From assembly GCA_017889545.1 (NCBI GenBank), contig JAGFZV010000020.1, positions 22,214 to 86,213 on the forward strand: a stretch of DNA of 64,000 nucleotides. The letters are read 5' to 3'. This stretch comes from Bacillota bacterium (GTDB lineage: Bacteria; Bacillota; Negativicutes; CTSoil-072). Numbering within the stretch: position 1 is the first letter of the stretch; each line of letters opens with the position of its first letter. The notes below the pieces were generated by a model. That model did no database searches. It was not told the DNA's origin and was given only the letters and a program-made list of their open reading frames with translations. The position numbers and the translations under genes are program-made. Positions 33,903 through 43,444 of this stretch are shown piece after piece.

Positions 33903-34223
33903 TTATAGAAGTTCTTTAATTTTTTCTTTCAGTGCCTCTTCTTCCACCAGTCCGCCCATCTTGCCTTTAAAATCGCCGTCCGCAAACAACATGATCTGCG
34001 GCACCCCACGCAATGAAAATCGCGTATATAAGTCTCTTTCATCTTCCACATCAACATAATAAAACGTCATTTTATCTTTGTACTCTTCTGAGATTTCGGT
34101 TACCATCGGAACCACTTCCGCACAGACATGACACGTCTTTCTGCTGAACACGACCAGGCAGGTTTCGCAGTTGTCATAGATTTTTTCTTCGAATGTTTCC
34201 GCATTCAAACTTGTAAGTTCCAT
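33903..34223 (-). CDS. Thioredoxin-family protein with two CxxC motifs, copy A
   Basis: 106 residues from the ATG at 34223. The active site is TCHVC (Cys31, Cys34) in the usual place after a beta strand, and the cis-Pro loop is RGVPQIMLF. An extra CETC (Cys19, Cys22) lies one strand earlier, which ordinary thioredoxins lack. The expected partner is the flavoprotein encoded 74 bp downstream; the client could be the phosphodiesterase or its product. Copy B differs at only four positions. Confidence 0.9.
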   Translation of the reverse strand: MELTSLNAETFEEKIYDNCETCLVVFSRKTCHVCAEVVPMVTEISEEYKDKMTFYYVDVEDERDLYTRFSLRGVPQIMLFADGDFKGKMGGLVEEEALKEKIKELL

Positions 34224-34374
34224 CACTATCACCACTTCATTGCATTATTTTTGTTTGGTTCCTATTCAGCGGCATTCATCAATTTACCAATGTGCATGGG
34301 TGGGCAGAGTATGAATTGAATACTCTGCCCGGTCTGATTTTTCCATACCTATTCAGACGGCTAGCAAATTGAGT

Positions 34375-36396
34375 TTAAAATTCATCCTTTAAAATCTGGT
34401 AAACCGGCGCCCCTTCGCAATGTTCCGGCATTCTTACTCCGCCCAGCACTGCAAGGGTCGGCGCAAAATCAACCTGGCGGACTACACGCTTGGTTGTAAA
34501 CCCTTCTTTCAGGCCCTTACCGGCAGCAACAAAGATTGGACTGATCGAAGTGTCAAAGTATCCATAGTACGTGGACATGCTTTCACCGTGTTCACGGCAG
34601 CAGCCTTCTTTATTCATGTAAATAATATCGCCCGTTTCATCACCGCTCAGACCTAAAACGGAAGCTTCTTTATTTCGCAGTGCAATACCGACTACGCGTT
34701 TTCCGGTTTTCGGGTTTCGATAATTATACAGATCGTCAATAATTTTTTCTTCCAGAGCGAATTTATCTTCCGGCTCAACAATACCGGTTGCATTTCTGCC
34801 CTTAAGATTGATCCAGATAAAGCTGCTCCGGGTGGCAACCGCCGTGGTTTTCTCCCAGTCAATTTCCCTCATGTCATTCCCGTTTTCATCTTTTTTCAAT
34901 ACAGTATAGCCCAATTCTTGCATTACGCCGACATTGCAGGCCATGCCGTCTCCCAACAAGGGAAGTTCTTCTGTATGAATTTGCAAACCATGGTCAGACG
35001 TAATAAAAATCGTCCAATCTTGATCCAGCAAATGCATGAACCTGCCAATGTAATAATCGGCATCTTTGTATACTTTTTCAATCAACCCCTGGTACAGCGT
35101 CTCATCATTGCCAACGCCCTCCTTGGTTAACGCATAGTTCCAATATAAGTGTCCCTGGTGGTCAATGAAGTGTACATGAGAGAAGATCACTTCTATGCCC
35201 TTCTCATCGATAAGATAATTCATTGCATCCGCTTGCCATTTCACATAATTGGCCCAGACCGGGTTTAATAATTCTTTGCAATTTTCAAAGTTGGAACCGC
35301 CCATTTGACAGAACGGCGGAACATAGCCGACATTGCTGACAACATCTTGGTAGATTGTTTTCGGCGACCACCGCGTACTGTTGCTGACATCAAACGCTGA
35401 GCTCGTCCAGATTCTTACCCGTGAGCCATCCGGAGCGATTTCCAGGGGTTTAAAATGCCGGTTGCACAACACCATGTCTCCATTTACATTGCATTCATCC
35501 ATCACATTCCAGGCAAATTCTTTTTCTTTCATCATTGCCAGTGGTTGTTCATCTTTTTTAGATTTGTATAATGCTACGGCGTCATAAATACCGGCTTCAT
35601 TTTTCAAAATCAAAGCGGGTCTTCTCACTAATCCGTTGGAAAGCACAACAGAAAATTCCAGCGCGCCTTCAGGCGCATTTGCCCAGCCGGTCGCTTCTTT
35701 AATTGGGCTTACGGATCGATCGTAAGGGAGTTTATCTAAGCCAGCCGCGCCTTCCTCTAACGTCAGGAAGATGTTACGAACGGTTTTCTTCTTATGGCGT
35801 TCAAGCAAAAAGGATCCTGCTGGGCCTTCTTCGTCCGGCAAATCCTGAATAACGCAATTTGCTCCGGAATCATCGGTTACACACGGTTTATAGCCAACTT
35901 TCGTAACCGTATTCGCAGCTAATATCATTTTTTCGCCATCCACGTTGGCAGTACTCATATTTACCGCAGCCGGCTGGGCTCCGTCAACAACGTACAAATT
36001 TTCGTTTTCAGAAGTCGGCGGCCACGCAGAACCGGGCCAGTGCCATACCAATGTTTTTTTGCCGGCTTCCGCAAAACAATTCCAAAGCTGTTCAGACTGA
36101 CACATTTGCGAGTCCAGAGCATAAACCATTTCCGATAAATCATCCTTGCTTTGGTTCCAAAAATCAGTGATCCCATGGGTTTCCGGATATGCACCGGTAG
36201 CAAGCGTAGTCCATTGCGCCGGAGTGATTGTTGGCATGGCGCCTAACATCTGCAAGTCTTCTCGCTGCGCCCCCCGCTCGATTAATTTTTTCAGGTTCGG
36301 CATAATCCCCTTGTCGACAAATTTCTTTGACAATTTGGGATCCATACCATCCAGGCCTAATACTAAAATTTTGTCTGCCTTCGCGTCTCTTTTCAC
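34375..36396 (-). CDS. Alkaline-phosphatase-superfamily phosphodiesterase, copy A
   Basis: 673 residues, no signal peptide, so cytoplasmic. The metal and nucleophile sites of type I phosphodiesterases are visible: VLGLDGMDP (first Asp), TITPAQWTTLATGAYPETHG (nucleophile Thr before PAQW), HVHFIDHQGH (Asp/His), TSDHGLQIH (Asp-His) and CREHGESMS (His). A region of about 250 residues between the nucleophile and FSHVHFID is larger than in most relatives and has no known domain. It should hydrolyse a phosphate or sulfate ester of unknown identity. GTG start with GGGGGAG. It heads module A. Confidence 0.9.
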   Translation of the reverse strand: MKRDAKADKILVLGLDGMDPKLSKKFVDKGIMPNLKKLIERGAQREDLQMLGAMPTITPAQWTTLATGAYPETHGITDFWNQSKDDLSEMVYALDSQMCQSEQLWNCFAEAGKKTLVWHWPGSAWPPTSENENLYVVDGAQPAAVNMSTANVDGEKMILAANTVTKVGYKPCVTDDSGANCVIQDLPDEEGPAGSFLLERHKKKTVRNIFLTLEEGAAGLDKLPYDRSVSPIKEATGWANAPEGALEFSVVLSNGLVRRPALILKNEAGIYDAVALYKSKKDEQPLAMMKEKEFAWNVMDECNVNGDMVLCNRHFKPLEIAPDGSRVRIWTSSAFDVSNSTRWSPKTIYQDVVSNVGYVPPFCQMGGSNFENCKELLNPVWANYVKWQADAMNYLIDEKGIEVIFSHVHFIDHQGHLYWNYALTKEGVGNDETLYQGLIEKVYKDADYYIGRFMHLLDQDWTIFITSDHGLQIHTEELPLLGDGMACNVGVMQELGYTVLKKDENGNDMREIDWEKTTAVATRSSFIWINLKGRNATGIVEPEDKFALEEKIIDDLYNYRNPKTGKRVVGIALRNKEASVLGLSGDETGDIIYMNKEGCCREHGESMSTYYGYFDTSISPIFVAAGKGLKEGFTTKRVVRQVDFAPTLAVLGGVRMPEHCEGAPVYQILKDEF

Positions 36397-36600
36397 TATT
36401 CAGTCTCCCCCTATCATTTTGAGCACTTACCTATAGCATAATCGATTATTTTTTCACAAAGGTCGCGAAGGCTACCTTTTTCTGAATATCCGAAAAAATA
36501 AGTTAAATTTTTCTCGTTTCAAACAACGATGTAAATTTTTTCTATTTAACCGGGATTGCGCATTAAAGAACTTTATAAAAGTTATAATTTTAAGCAAACT

Positions 36601-36651
36601 AAAAAGTACACAATTTTTGCAATTTTATTTTTGCAATACTCGTGTACTTTG
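36601..36651 (-). terminator. Terminator of the pdxK-like gene
   Basis: AAAAGTACACAA / TCGTGTACTTT plus an inner TTTTGCAA/TTGCAA pairing, 66 bp past the stop codon. The rest of the 320-bp gap must hold the module A promoter, including a GTTTGAAAC palindrome near 36518, but no clear -35/-10 pair was found. Confidence 0.65.
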
Positions 36652-36716
36652 ATAATAATTTTATTCTTTTATATTTGGATTAAGGTCTTTCCCTTTATTG
36701 AATCATTTCCGGTTTA

Positions 36717-37613
36717 TTAATGCCAGGTCTTGTTAGTTCCGCAAATGTCAATCCCTTGATTGGCAGCACCGGTTTTTCGATACAGCCATGGCAATACTGC
36801 TTCCAACAATACCCCTTCCCTTGGCGGCGTCCCGGCCAAAAAAGTGGTTTTAATTCCCAATTCTACAAACGCCGATGCTGTATTCATTGCCGCCGCCAAA
36901 CTGTGTCCCTGAAGTAATGATCCCAGCAGAACACTGGCAAAAATATCCCCTGTTCCGGGATATTTAGCTGGAACTAAGGTGCTGATCACTTCCGTGAAAC
37001 CGCCAATCGTACTATTATAACCCAAATTCATAATTCGGTTACCCGTCAAAGGAATACCGGTGATAACAACAGCCCGCGGACCAAAGCTGGCTAGGGCAAC
37101 CAACCAACTTTTCATTTCTTCCACGCCGGATACCACATCAAGGTACGCTTTTTCTAATAAAAAACAAGCTTCCGTATAATTGGGCGTAATGATATCGGCC
37201 TTCCGCACCAATTTTTGCATCTGTTCCTGCATTTTAGTAGTATATACCGAATATAGCCTGCCTTCATCCCCCATTACCGGATCGACCAGCACAAGAGGGT
37301 TATTGTCAGAAAAATCGTCAATAAAGTTAACTACAGTATCAATTTGCTCTGTCGAAGCCAAAAATCCGCTATAAATACTGTCAAAAACCACATTTTCCCG
37401 TTTCCAGTGCTCCGAAAAATTGGCCATATTCTCGCTCAAATCGCAAAAGGCGACCTTGGAAAAACCGCCCAAATGAGTGCTCAACACCGCGGTAGGCAAC
37501 GGACAGACCTGAATCCCCATCGCCGACAAAGTCGGAATGATCACCGTCAAAGCGGCTCTGCCGAAACAAGATAGATCATGTACCGCGGCCACTCTTTTTA
37601 CAGTTGAAACCAT
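36717..37613 (-). CDS. Pyridoxal/pyridoxamine kinase (PfkB/ribokinase fold)
   Basis: 298 residues. VAAVHDLSCFGRAALTVIIP, PVMGDEGRLY, DIITPNYTEA and the anion hole KYPGTGDIFASVLLG are typical of PdxK/PdxY. It phosphorylates B6 vitamers with ATP. It has its own promoter in the 126-bp gap after the SLC13 carrier gene, so it may be only loosely tied to module B. Several neighbouring operons depend on PLP enzymes. Confidence 0.9.
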   Translation of the reverse strand: MVSTVKRVAAVHDLSCFGRAALTVIIPTLSAMGIQVCPLPTAVLSTHLGGFSKVAFCDLSENMANFSEHWKRENVVFDSIYSGFLASTEQIDTVVNFIDDFSDNNPLVLVDPVMGDEGRLYSVYTTKMQEQMQKLVRKADIITPNYTEACFLLEKAYLDVVSGVEEMKSWLVALASFGPRAVVITGIPLTGNRIMNLGYNSTIGGFTEVISTLVPAKYPGTGDIFASVLLGSLLQGHSLAAAMNTASAFVELGIKTTFLAGTPPREGVLLEAVLPWLYRKTGAANQGIDICGTNKTWH

Positions 37614-37669
37614 TGCTTTTCTCCCTTATTTATCCGGTGAACAGCATATGCAAGAACGATTCATGCAAC

Positions 37670-37698
37670 AGTATACAGTATTTATGCGTTAAAGTCAG
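37670..37698 (-). promoter_or_regulatory. Sigma-A promoter of the pdxK-like gene
   Basis: CTGACT, 17 bp, TATACT on the minus strand, 57 bp upstream of the start codon. Confidence 0.65.
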
Positions 37699-37738
37699 CC
37701 TATTTCTTGTTATATAAACAATAAAACCATCATCCGTA

Positions 37739-39217
37739 TCAAAACAGCAGCATACCCAAAGGAATTCCAAGCACCACTATAATCAAATAGGCACTGAAAG
37801 CTGCCCATATCCCAAAAATATACGCGTCTTTAGGTGCAACCCATTCTGTATTACCAAATACCAAAGCCGACCTGCTGGACGCACCAGGAGTAGCAATGGC
37901 CGCCATAATCGCTAAAATCAGACCGAGCGTTACAATAATCGGATTAGCACCAATAGAAACAGCCAGCGTAGTCAAAATTGGTGTCATAATGGTTAGCAAC
38001 ACAAGATTATGAACAAATTGTGTAATTACAAGCGCAATGAAAAAACTCAATGCATAAAATAAAAAAGGATGGAGATTACTTAATAAAGGAGTCCAAGTAG
38101 TTGTCAAGGCTTGAATAATACCCGCATCTTTCAGTTCCAATGCATTGCCTAATGGTACCGTACAGGCCATAAGAACGATGATGCTCCAATTTGTTCCATT
38201 TGCTCCTAATCTTTGAAAACTGGTAAGAGGCTGACCATCTTTCGTCTTGATTAAACAGATGATTGCCATAAGCGCAGCAATGGTTGCAGGTACAGTAAAT
38301 TTCGCAAGTACAGCGCCTATCGCTGTCGTTTTCGGAACAACTTGGGGCGCTAAAAGTGCTAGAATAAACACTATTGAAAAAAATATTGCCACTTTTTGTT
38401 CTTTCGTTACGGGCTCCAACTTCATGTTTTTGGCATAATCACCAGTTTCCAAGACACTCGTATCCAACTTAAATATATACTTCCCGCCGATGTGATACGA
38501 TAACAGAGTGATCACCGATATCGGAGCCATGAAAATCAGATATTTTACAATATCAACGGACACACCGGTAGATTTCGCCAGCAAAGTAAGTCCTTGCAAG
38601 GGAAATAATGTAAACGGAAACACTCCCCAGCCTAACATAACAACATTAGCAACGCCGACCAAAATAAATCCAACTAATCGGTCTCTTTTCTCTAAACCAA
38701 CTGTATCGGCAATGTTATAAACGATGCTCCATACAACAAGGATCGCCGCATAAACACCCATAATCGTAGCGACAAGATAGGACGCTACAAAGATCATTAA
38801 TACTAGGCGCCATGGCTTTCCAATCAGGAACTTACGCGTAATTAACCATGTTGCCATATACCTGTTCAATCCTGTTTCTTCAAGATATGCGGCAAAAATA
38901 AAGAAAAACAACAACGTTAAGACAATATCGCTCCCGAAGCCTTCCAAGAATATTTTTTTAAGATTGCCATAGCCTGTAAAGCCTAATACAATCATTGAAA
39001 CTAAACTTGGCCAAAGGACATCAATAAACAGCCAAGCGTATAAAGTCGCGATAAATACTCCGAGAATTTGCATACCCATTGGAGTTATTGTGGCAATCGG
39101 CGGAACTATTTGTCCAAACCCAAACATCAAAAGGACAAACACCATCACATGAAAATAATGCATTTTGACCGAGGAAGATCCTTCGCTGGCACTTTGATTG
39201 TTTTTTTTAACAGTCAT
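37739..39217 (-). CDS. SLC13/DASS-type anion permease, module B
   Basis: 492 residues from the ATG at 39217, with GGAGG upstream. About 12 hydrophobic segments; a TITPMGMQILGVFIATLYAW start and paired halves with VVWSIVYNIAD and PGASSRSALVFGN near the re-entrant hairpins suggest the divalent anion:Na+ symporter family (dicarboxylates, sulfate). The classic SNT motif is not conserved. It follows flavoprotein B by 84 bp. It takes the place that an MFS carrier has in module A, implying a related but different anionic substrate. Confidence 0.85.
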   Translation of the reverse strand: MTVKKNNQSASEGSSSVKMHYFHVMVFVLLMFGFGQIVPPIATITPMGMQILGVFIATLYAWLFIDVLWPSLVSMIVLGFTGYGNLKKIFLEGFGSDIVLTLLFFFIFAAYLEETGLNRYMATWLITRKFLIGKPWRLVLMIFVASYLVATIMGVYAAILVVWSIVYNIADTVGLEKRDRLVGFILVGVANVVMLGWGVFPFTLFPLQGLTLLAKSTGVSVDIVKYLIFMAPISVITLLSYHIGGKYIFKLDTSVLETGDYAKNMKLEPVTKEQKVAIFFSIVFILALLAPQVVPKTTAIGAVLAKFTVPATIAALMAIICLIKTKDGQPLTSFQRLGANGTNWSIIVLMACTVPLGNALELKDAGIIQALTTTWTPLLSNLHPFLFYALSFFIALVITQFVHNLVLLTIMTPILTTLAVSIGANPIIVTLGLILAIMAAIATPGASSRSALVFGNTEWVAPKDAYIFGIWAAFSAYLIIVVLGIPLGMLLF

Positions 39218-39301
39218 CTTACCGACCTCCGTCATTTATATACTTTTATTCTACTTATCCAGTCAGCTCGAATCATACTTAAATCATTTTTGGGGTTTAA
39301 G

Positions 39302-40495
39302 CTAAAATGCAACGACAGATAAGTCTTCGGAAAGATCACGAATGACCGTTCCGTTCTCCAAGAGCAATGCTGCCGGTATATTGGTCACGCTGTAGCGCTG
39401 CGCTATCCGTTTTTTTCTTGATATATCCACTTTGACCAAACTTACCTTGTTTTTGCTTTCTGCTACTGCCTGTTCCAGGTTTGCCAGCGCGCCGATGCTA
39501 TTCTCATCCATCGGACTCCAGAATGCAAGAACAACAGGCTTTTTTGCGTTTTGGACATTGTCTTTAAAATCGTCTTCTTCCAGCAGATATTTTTCCGCAT
39601 TGACAGCAGCAATCGCCCCGTCCGATGCCGCCGTTACCACTTGTCGCAGATGTTTCATTCTGGCATCTCCGGCTGCATATACGCCGTCTACTGAAGTCTC
39701 CATCAATTCATTCGCTGCAATGTAACCTCGCGCATCCAAATCGATTTTGTCTTTTAAAAGTCCCGTTTCCGGGATCATTCCCACATAGATAAATACCCCT
39801 TCGGTCTTGAGGTCTGTCAGATTTCCGGTTTTTAAGTTTTTAACGACGACTCCTTCTACCGCTTCTTCCCCTTTGATTTCCGTCAGAACAGAGTTCCATA
39901 CAAACTCAATTTTTTCATTTCTGAACGCTTTTTCGGCGCTGGCCTTGTTGCAGTCGACAATCCCTTTATCGTGAATCACAATGACAATTACTTTGCTGGC
40001 GTATTTAGTAATGTAGACCGCTTCTTCGATTGCCGCGTCTCCGTTGCCGACAATAACAACGGTCAAATCTTGATAAAAATCAGCGTCACAGGTAGCACAA
40101 TAGGATACGCCGCTGCCTCTGAGTCTTCTTTCGCCTGGAATGTTCAGCAAGCGGGGCTGCGAACCTGGAGCAAGGATCACCGCTCTTGCCGCATACCGGT
40201 TGCCTTTTTTCGTTGTAATCGTTTTCATTTCTTGGCTAAGATCGATATCCAGCACTTGTTCTTTGATAATTTCAGCGCCAAATTCTTTGGCATGGTCAGC
40301 CATGCTTTTCATGAGATCGGGACCTGTCGTTGCTTTAAACCCCGGATAATTTACGATTTCCCGGGTTGTAAAGGCAAGCCCGCCAACTGCGCCTTTTTCC
40401 AAAATCGCGGTTTTTAACTTTGCTCTTGCGCCGTAAACTCCTGCTGCCAGACCCGCCGGGCCCCCGCCGATAATAAGTAAATCATACTCTTTCAA
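39302..40495 (-). CDS. Thioredoxin-reductase-like flavoprotein with fused thioredoxin fold, copy B
   Basis: 397 residues, aligning without gaps to copy A with roughly 20 substitutions, most of them in the C-terminal thioredoxin-fold domain. The redox pair SYCATC is kept. The same departures are kept too: no HRRxxxR (HDKGIVDCNK) and a cysteine-free FWSPMDEN in the fused domain. That both copies retain these changes argues for function and not decay. It probably uses NADH or another donor to reduce the partner thioredoxin. TTG start. Confidence 0.9.
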   Translation of the reverse strand: MKEYDLLIIGGGPAGLAAGVYGARAKLKTAILEKGAVGGLAFTTREIVNYPGFKATTGPDLMKSMADHAKEFGAEIIKEQVLDIDLSQEMKTITTKKGNRYAARAVILAPGSQPRLLNIPGERRLRGSGVSYCATCDADFYQDLTVVIVGNGDAAIEEAVYITKYASKVIVIVIHDKGIVDCNKASAEKAFRNEKIEFVWNSVLTEIKGEEAVEGVVVKNLKTGNLTDLKTEGVFIYVGMIPETGLLKDKIDLDARGYIAANELMETSVDGVYAAGDARMKHLRQVVTAASDGAIAAVNAEKYLLEEDDFKDNVQNAKKPVVLAFWSPMDENSIGALANLEQAVAESKNKVSLVKVDISRKKRIAQRYSVTNIPAALLLENGTVIRDLSEDLSVVAF

Positions 40496-40570
40496 ATTGT
40501 ATCACCTCATCGAATATGCCTGTTCACTTAACCTGTACGCCAACGAATACAACTTCAACAATCATTGTTG

Positions 40571-40891
40571 TTACAGGAGTTCTTCAATTTTTTCTTTCAG
40601 GGCCTCTTCTTCCACCAGTCCGCCCATTTTGCCTTTAAAATCGCCGTCCGCAAACAACATGATTTGCGGTACCCCTCGTAATGAAAATCGAGTATATAAG
40701 TCTCTTTCGTCTTCCACATCAACATAATAAAACGTCATTTTATCTTTATACTCTTCAGAGACTTCGGTTACCATAGGAACCACTTCCGCACAGACATGAC
40801 AAGTTTTTCTACTAAAAACGACCACGCAGGTCTCGCAGTTGTCATAGATTTTTTCATCGAATGTTTCCGCATTCAAACTTGTAAGTTCCAT
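40571..40891 (-). CDS. Thioredoxin-family protein with two CxxC motifs, copy B
   Basis: 106 residues from the ATG at 40891. Active site TCHVC and extra CETC as in copy A; about 96% identical. It lies between phosphodiesterase B and flavoprotein B in the same order as in module A. Confidence 0.9.
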   Translation of the reverse strand: MELTSLNAETFDEKIYDNCETCVVVFSRKTCHVCAEVVPMVTEVSEEYKDKMTFYYVDVEDERDLYTRFSLRGVPQIMLFADGDFKGKMGGLVEEEALKEKIEELL

Positions 40892-41059
40892 CACTATCAC
40901 CACTTCATCACATTTTTGGGGTTTGCTTCTTATTATGTAATATGCAGAATAGCACTGTTAATTTATTGACTGGGCAGAATATCTGCTGCTTATTCCACCC
41001 AGTCGTCACTATCCACTCTTACCTATTCAAATGATACACATCATTGTACAACAAATTTC

Positions 41060-43123
41060 TTACTCCAAAATTTGATATACAGGAGCGCCTTCACAATGCT
41101 CCGGCATACGTACGCCAAGCAAAGAAGCCATGGTTGGAGCCAGATCTACTTGACGAACATTCCGCTGCAAATCCGGATTATTCACAATGCCTTTGCCGGC
41201 TGCAATGAAGATCGGAGATACAGACGTTCCATAATAACCGGTATAGGTAGATAAACCAAGCCCATGCTCTCCTACACAGCCTTCTCTGTTCATGACAATG
41301 ATATCACCGGTTTCAGGACCGTCCATGCCAAGAATGATTGCATCTTTGTTTTTCAACGCCATGGAAACAATACGTTTTCCTGTTGCAGGATCCTTGTAAG
41401 CATATAAAGAGTCAATAATTGCTTCTTCAACCGCCTCTTTATCTGCTGGATCTACAATTCCATTCGGATTTCTGCCTTTTAAGTTAATCCAAATATAACT
41501 GGTTCGGATGCTGACAGCTTTTGTTTTTGTCCAGTCGATTTCCTCTAATTCGTTGCCTTGTTCATCTTTCTTCAATACAGTCCAACCCAATTCTTTCATA
41601 ACACCGAGACTCACACCCATGGGAGACCCCAATTTAGCGAGAGGTTCGTAATGGATCTGTTCACCGTGGTCAGAGACAATAAAGATTGTCCAGCCTTTAT
41701 CCAATAAATGCATAAACTGACCAATATATTCATCGGTATCCTGATAGGTTTTGTCAATTAAAGCCTGGAATTCAGTTTCAGGTGGCGCTCCCTCTTTCTG
41801 CAGAGCGTAGTTCCAATACTGGTGTGCCTGATGGTCAATGGAATGACAATGCGAGAATACCACTTCCATCCCTTTCTCTTCAATCATATAATTCAGTGCT
41901 CTAGCCTGCCATAATGTGTTCAATCTCCAAACAGGGTTCAAGATCTCGCGAGAGAATTCAATGTTACTACCACCTATTTGGGTGAACACCGGAACATAAC
42001 CGCAATTTTCAATGATATCTTTATAGATCGATTTCGGAGACCATCTGTCGTCACAATCGACCTTAAAAGCTGTGCTCCTCCACATTCTAACTTTAGACCC
42101 ATCAGGAGAAACTTCCAGTAATTTGTAATATGAAGTCGCTAAAACTTTTTTACCATGTTCAAGAACTTCATCTAAAACATCGGTTGCAATTGTATCCCCT
42201 GTCAGAGTTACCAATGGCTGAGGATCATTTTTACTCTTATAGATAGACACAGTATCATAAATACCTTCGGCATTCTTTAAGATTAAGCACGGTCTTCTAA
42301 GTTTACCGCCGGAAATAAAGATTGCGAATTCCAAAGCATCTGCAGGAATATCAAACTTCCAGTTAGCAGGTTGGGAGATCACACTTTCAATCCGATCAAA
42401 GGGGACTTTATCTAAGTAACCGGCACCTTTCTGCTCATGGAAATCAAAATTTTTAATTTTTTTCATTTTATAACGGTTCAGCAACATTTCATCTTTATTC
42501 TTAATTTCGCTGACGCCATCATATTTTTTTTCTTCTTCTCCTTCTTCCAGATCCAGATTGTCAATAACGCAATCGGCAGCGGCAGCGCCAGCATTAGCAG
42601 CTGCAATCGCATCGAAGAATTTATTGGCTTCAAAATCTTTTGATGCCTCAATGTATTTTTCGATATCAATGTTTGCAATACTGTAGTTAACCGATGCTGG
42701 CTGAGTACCATCGACTACATATAGATTTTCGTTTTCAGAGGTTGGAGGCCAGGAGGAACCAGGCCAGTGAAATACTAATGTTTTTTTGCCGGCTTCTGCT
42801 GTTACATTCCATAATAGTTCACTGCGGCATAAACGGGAATCCAAGCCGTATACAATCGTATCGAGGTCAACCAGATCCTGATTAAAAAAGTCTGTAACCC
42901 CATGAGTACCTGGATAAGCGCCTGTTGCTAAGGTAGTCCACTGTGCCGGAGTAATCGTTGGCATTGCGCCCAACAACTCCAACCCTTTTTTCGCCGCACC
43001 CATTTCAATCAATTTTTTCGTATTAGGCATTTTCCCTGCGTCAACTAATCTCTTCGTTGTAAGTGGCTCCATGCCATCCAAACCCAATACCAAGACCTTG
43101 TCTGCTTTTGTTTCTTGTTTCAT
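41060..43123 (-). CDS. Alkaline-phosphatase-superfamily phosphodiesterase, copy B
   Basis: 687 residues. It keeps the sites seen in copy A: VLGLDGMEP, TITPAQWTTLATGAYPGTHG, HCHSIDHQAH, VSDHGEQIH and VGEHGLGLS. It also has the large middle region, with a Glu/Lys-rich insertion (EEGEEEKKYD). By eye it is only about 55-60% identical to copy A, far less than the thioredoxin and flavoprotein pairs. No signal peptide. ATG with GGAGGG upstream. Its transcript probably starts near 43336, leaving a leader of about 210 bases. Confidence 0.9.
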   Translation of the reverse strand: MKQETKADKVLVLGLDGMEPLTTKRLVDAGKMPNTKKLIEMGAAKKGLELLGAMPTITPAQWTTLATGAYPGTHGVTDFFNQDLVDLDTIVYGLDSRLCRSELLWNVTAEAGKKTLVFHWPGSSWPPTSENENLYVVDGTQPASVNYSIANIDIEKYIEASKDFEANKFFDAIAAANAGAAAADCVIDNLDLEEGEEEKKYDGVSEIKNKDEMLLNRYKMKKIKNFDFHEQKGAGYLDKVPFDRIESVISQPANWKFDIPADALEFAIFISGGKLRRPCLILKNAEGIYDTVSIYKSKNDPQPLVTLTGDTIATDVLDEVLEHGKKVLATSYYKLLEVSPDGSKVRMWRSTAFKVDCDDRWSPKSIYKDIIENCGYVPVFTQIGGSNIEFSREILNPVWRLNTLWQARALNYMIEEKGMEVVFSHCHSIDHQAHQYWNYALQKEGAPPETEFQALIDKTYQDTDEYIGQFMHLLDKGWTIFIVSDHGEQIHYEPLAKLGSPMGVSLGVMKELGWTVLKKDEQGNELEEIDWTKTKAVSIRTSYIWINLKGRNPNGIVDPADKEAVEEAIIDSLYAYKDPATGKRIVSMALKNKDAIILGMDGPETGDIIVMNREGCVGEHGLGLSTYTGYYGTSVSPIFIAAGKGIVNNPDLQRNVRQVDLAPTMASLLGVRMPEHCEGAPVYQILE

Positions 43124-43310
43124 TGTTTCCCTCCTTGTTTAATGTTTAATTTTACTCAAGCCTATATCACATGATACTCAGCCGCGAATAAACCGAATAA
43201 TCCAATTCAAAACGTCTTCGAGAGTTTCAAACGGTTTCGTTTACTTTACCTCAGAGCAACACACTATTAAAAGGCACTATGAAAAACGCAATAACATGCT
43301 CATTTTTCTT

Positions 43311-43388
43311 AATTGTGAAAATAGTATCATTTTTCTTAATTCATTATAAATCTAACTCTATCGACAAAACGTTGTACAGAACACCTTT
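43311..43388 (-). promoter_or_regulatory. Promoter of module B with candidate Crp/Fnr site
   Basis: On the minus strand: GTTCTGTACAAC (43371-43382), 22 bp, then TATAAT (43343-43348). The site is centred about 40-41 bases before the predicted start, the place of a class II activator. The same block, including the first ~35 transcribed bases, is repeated at 44290-44368. Confidence 0.65.
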
Positions 43389-43444
43389 TATAAAACAATA
43401 CGCTCGAGATATCTTTGTATGACATGTTGAACATTATTTATGAA

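Noticed and set aside
42437..42643. Hydrophobic plus-strand frame inside phosphodiesterase B
   Set aside because: It arises from the antisense of the Glu/Lys-rich insertion and has low-complexity Phe runs.
43311..43388. CprK-type dehalobox (TTAAT-N4-ATTAA-like)
   Set aside because: The TTAAT..TATAA match overlaps the -10 region and its spacing differs between the two copies; the GTT..AAC site upstream fits better.
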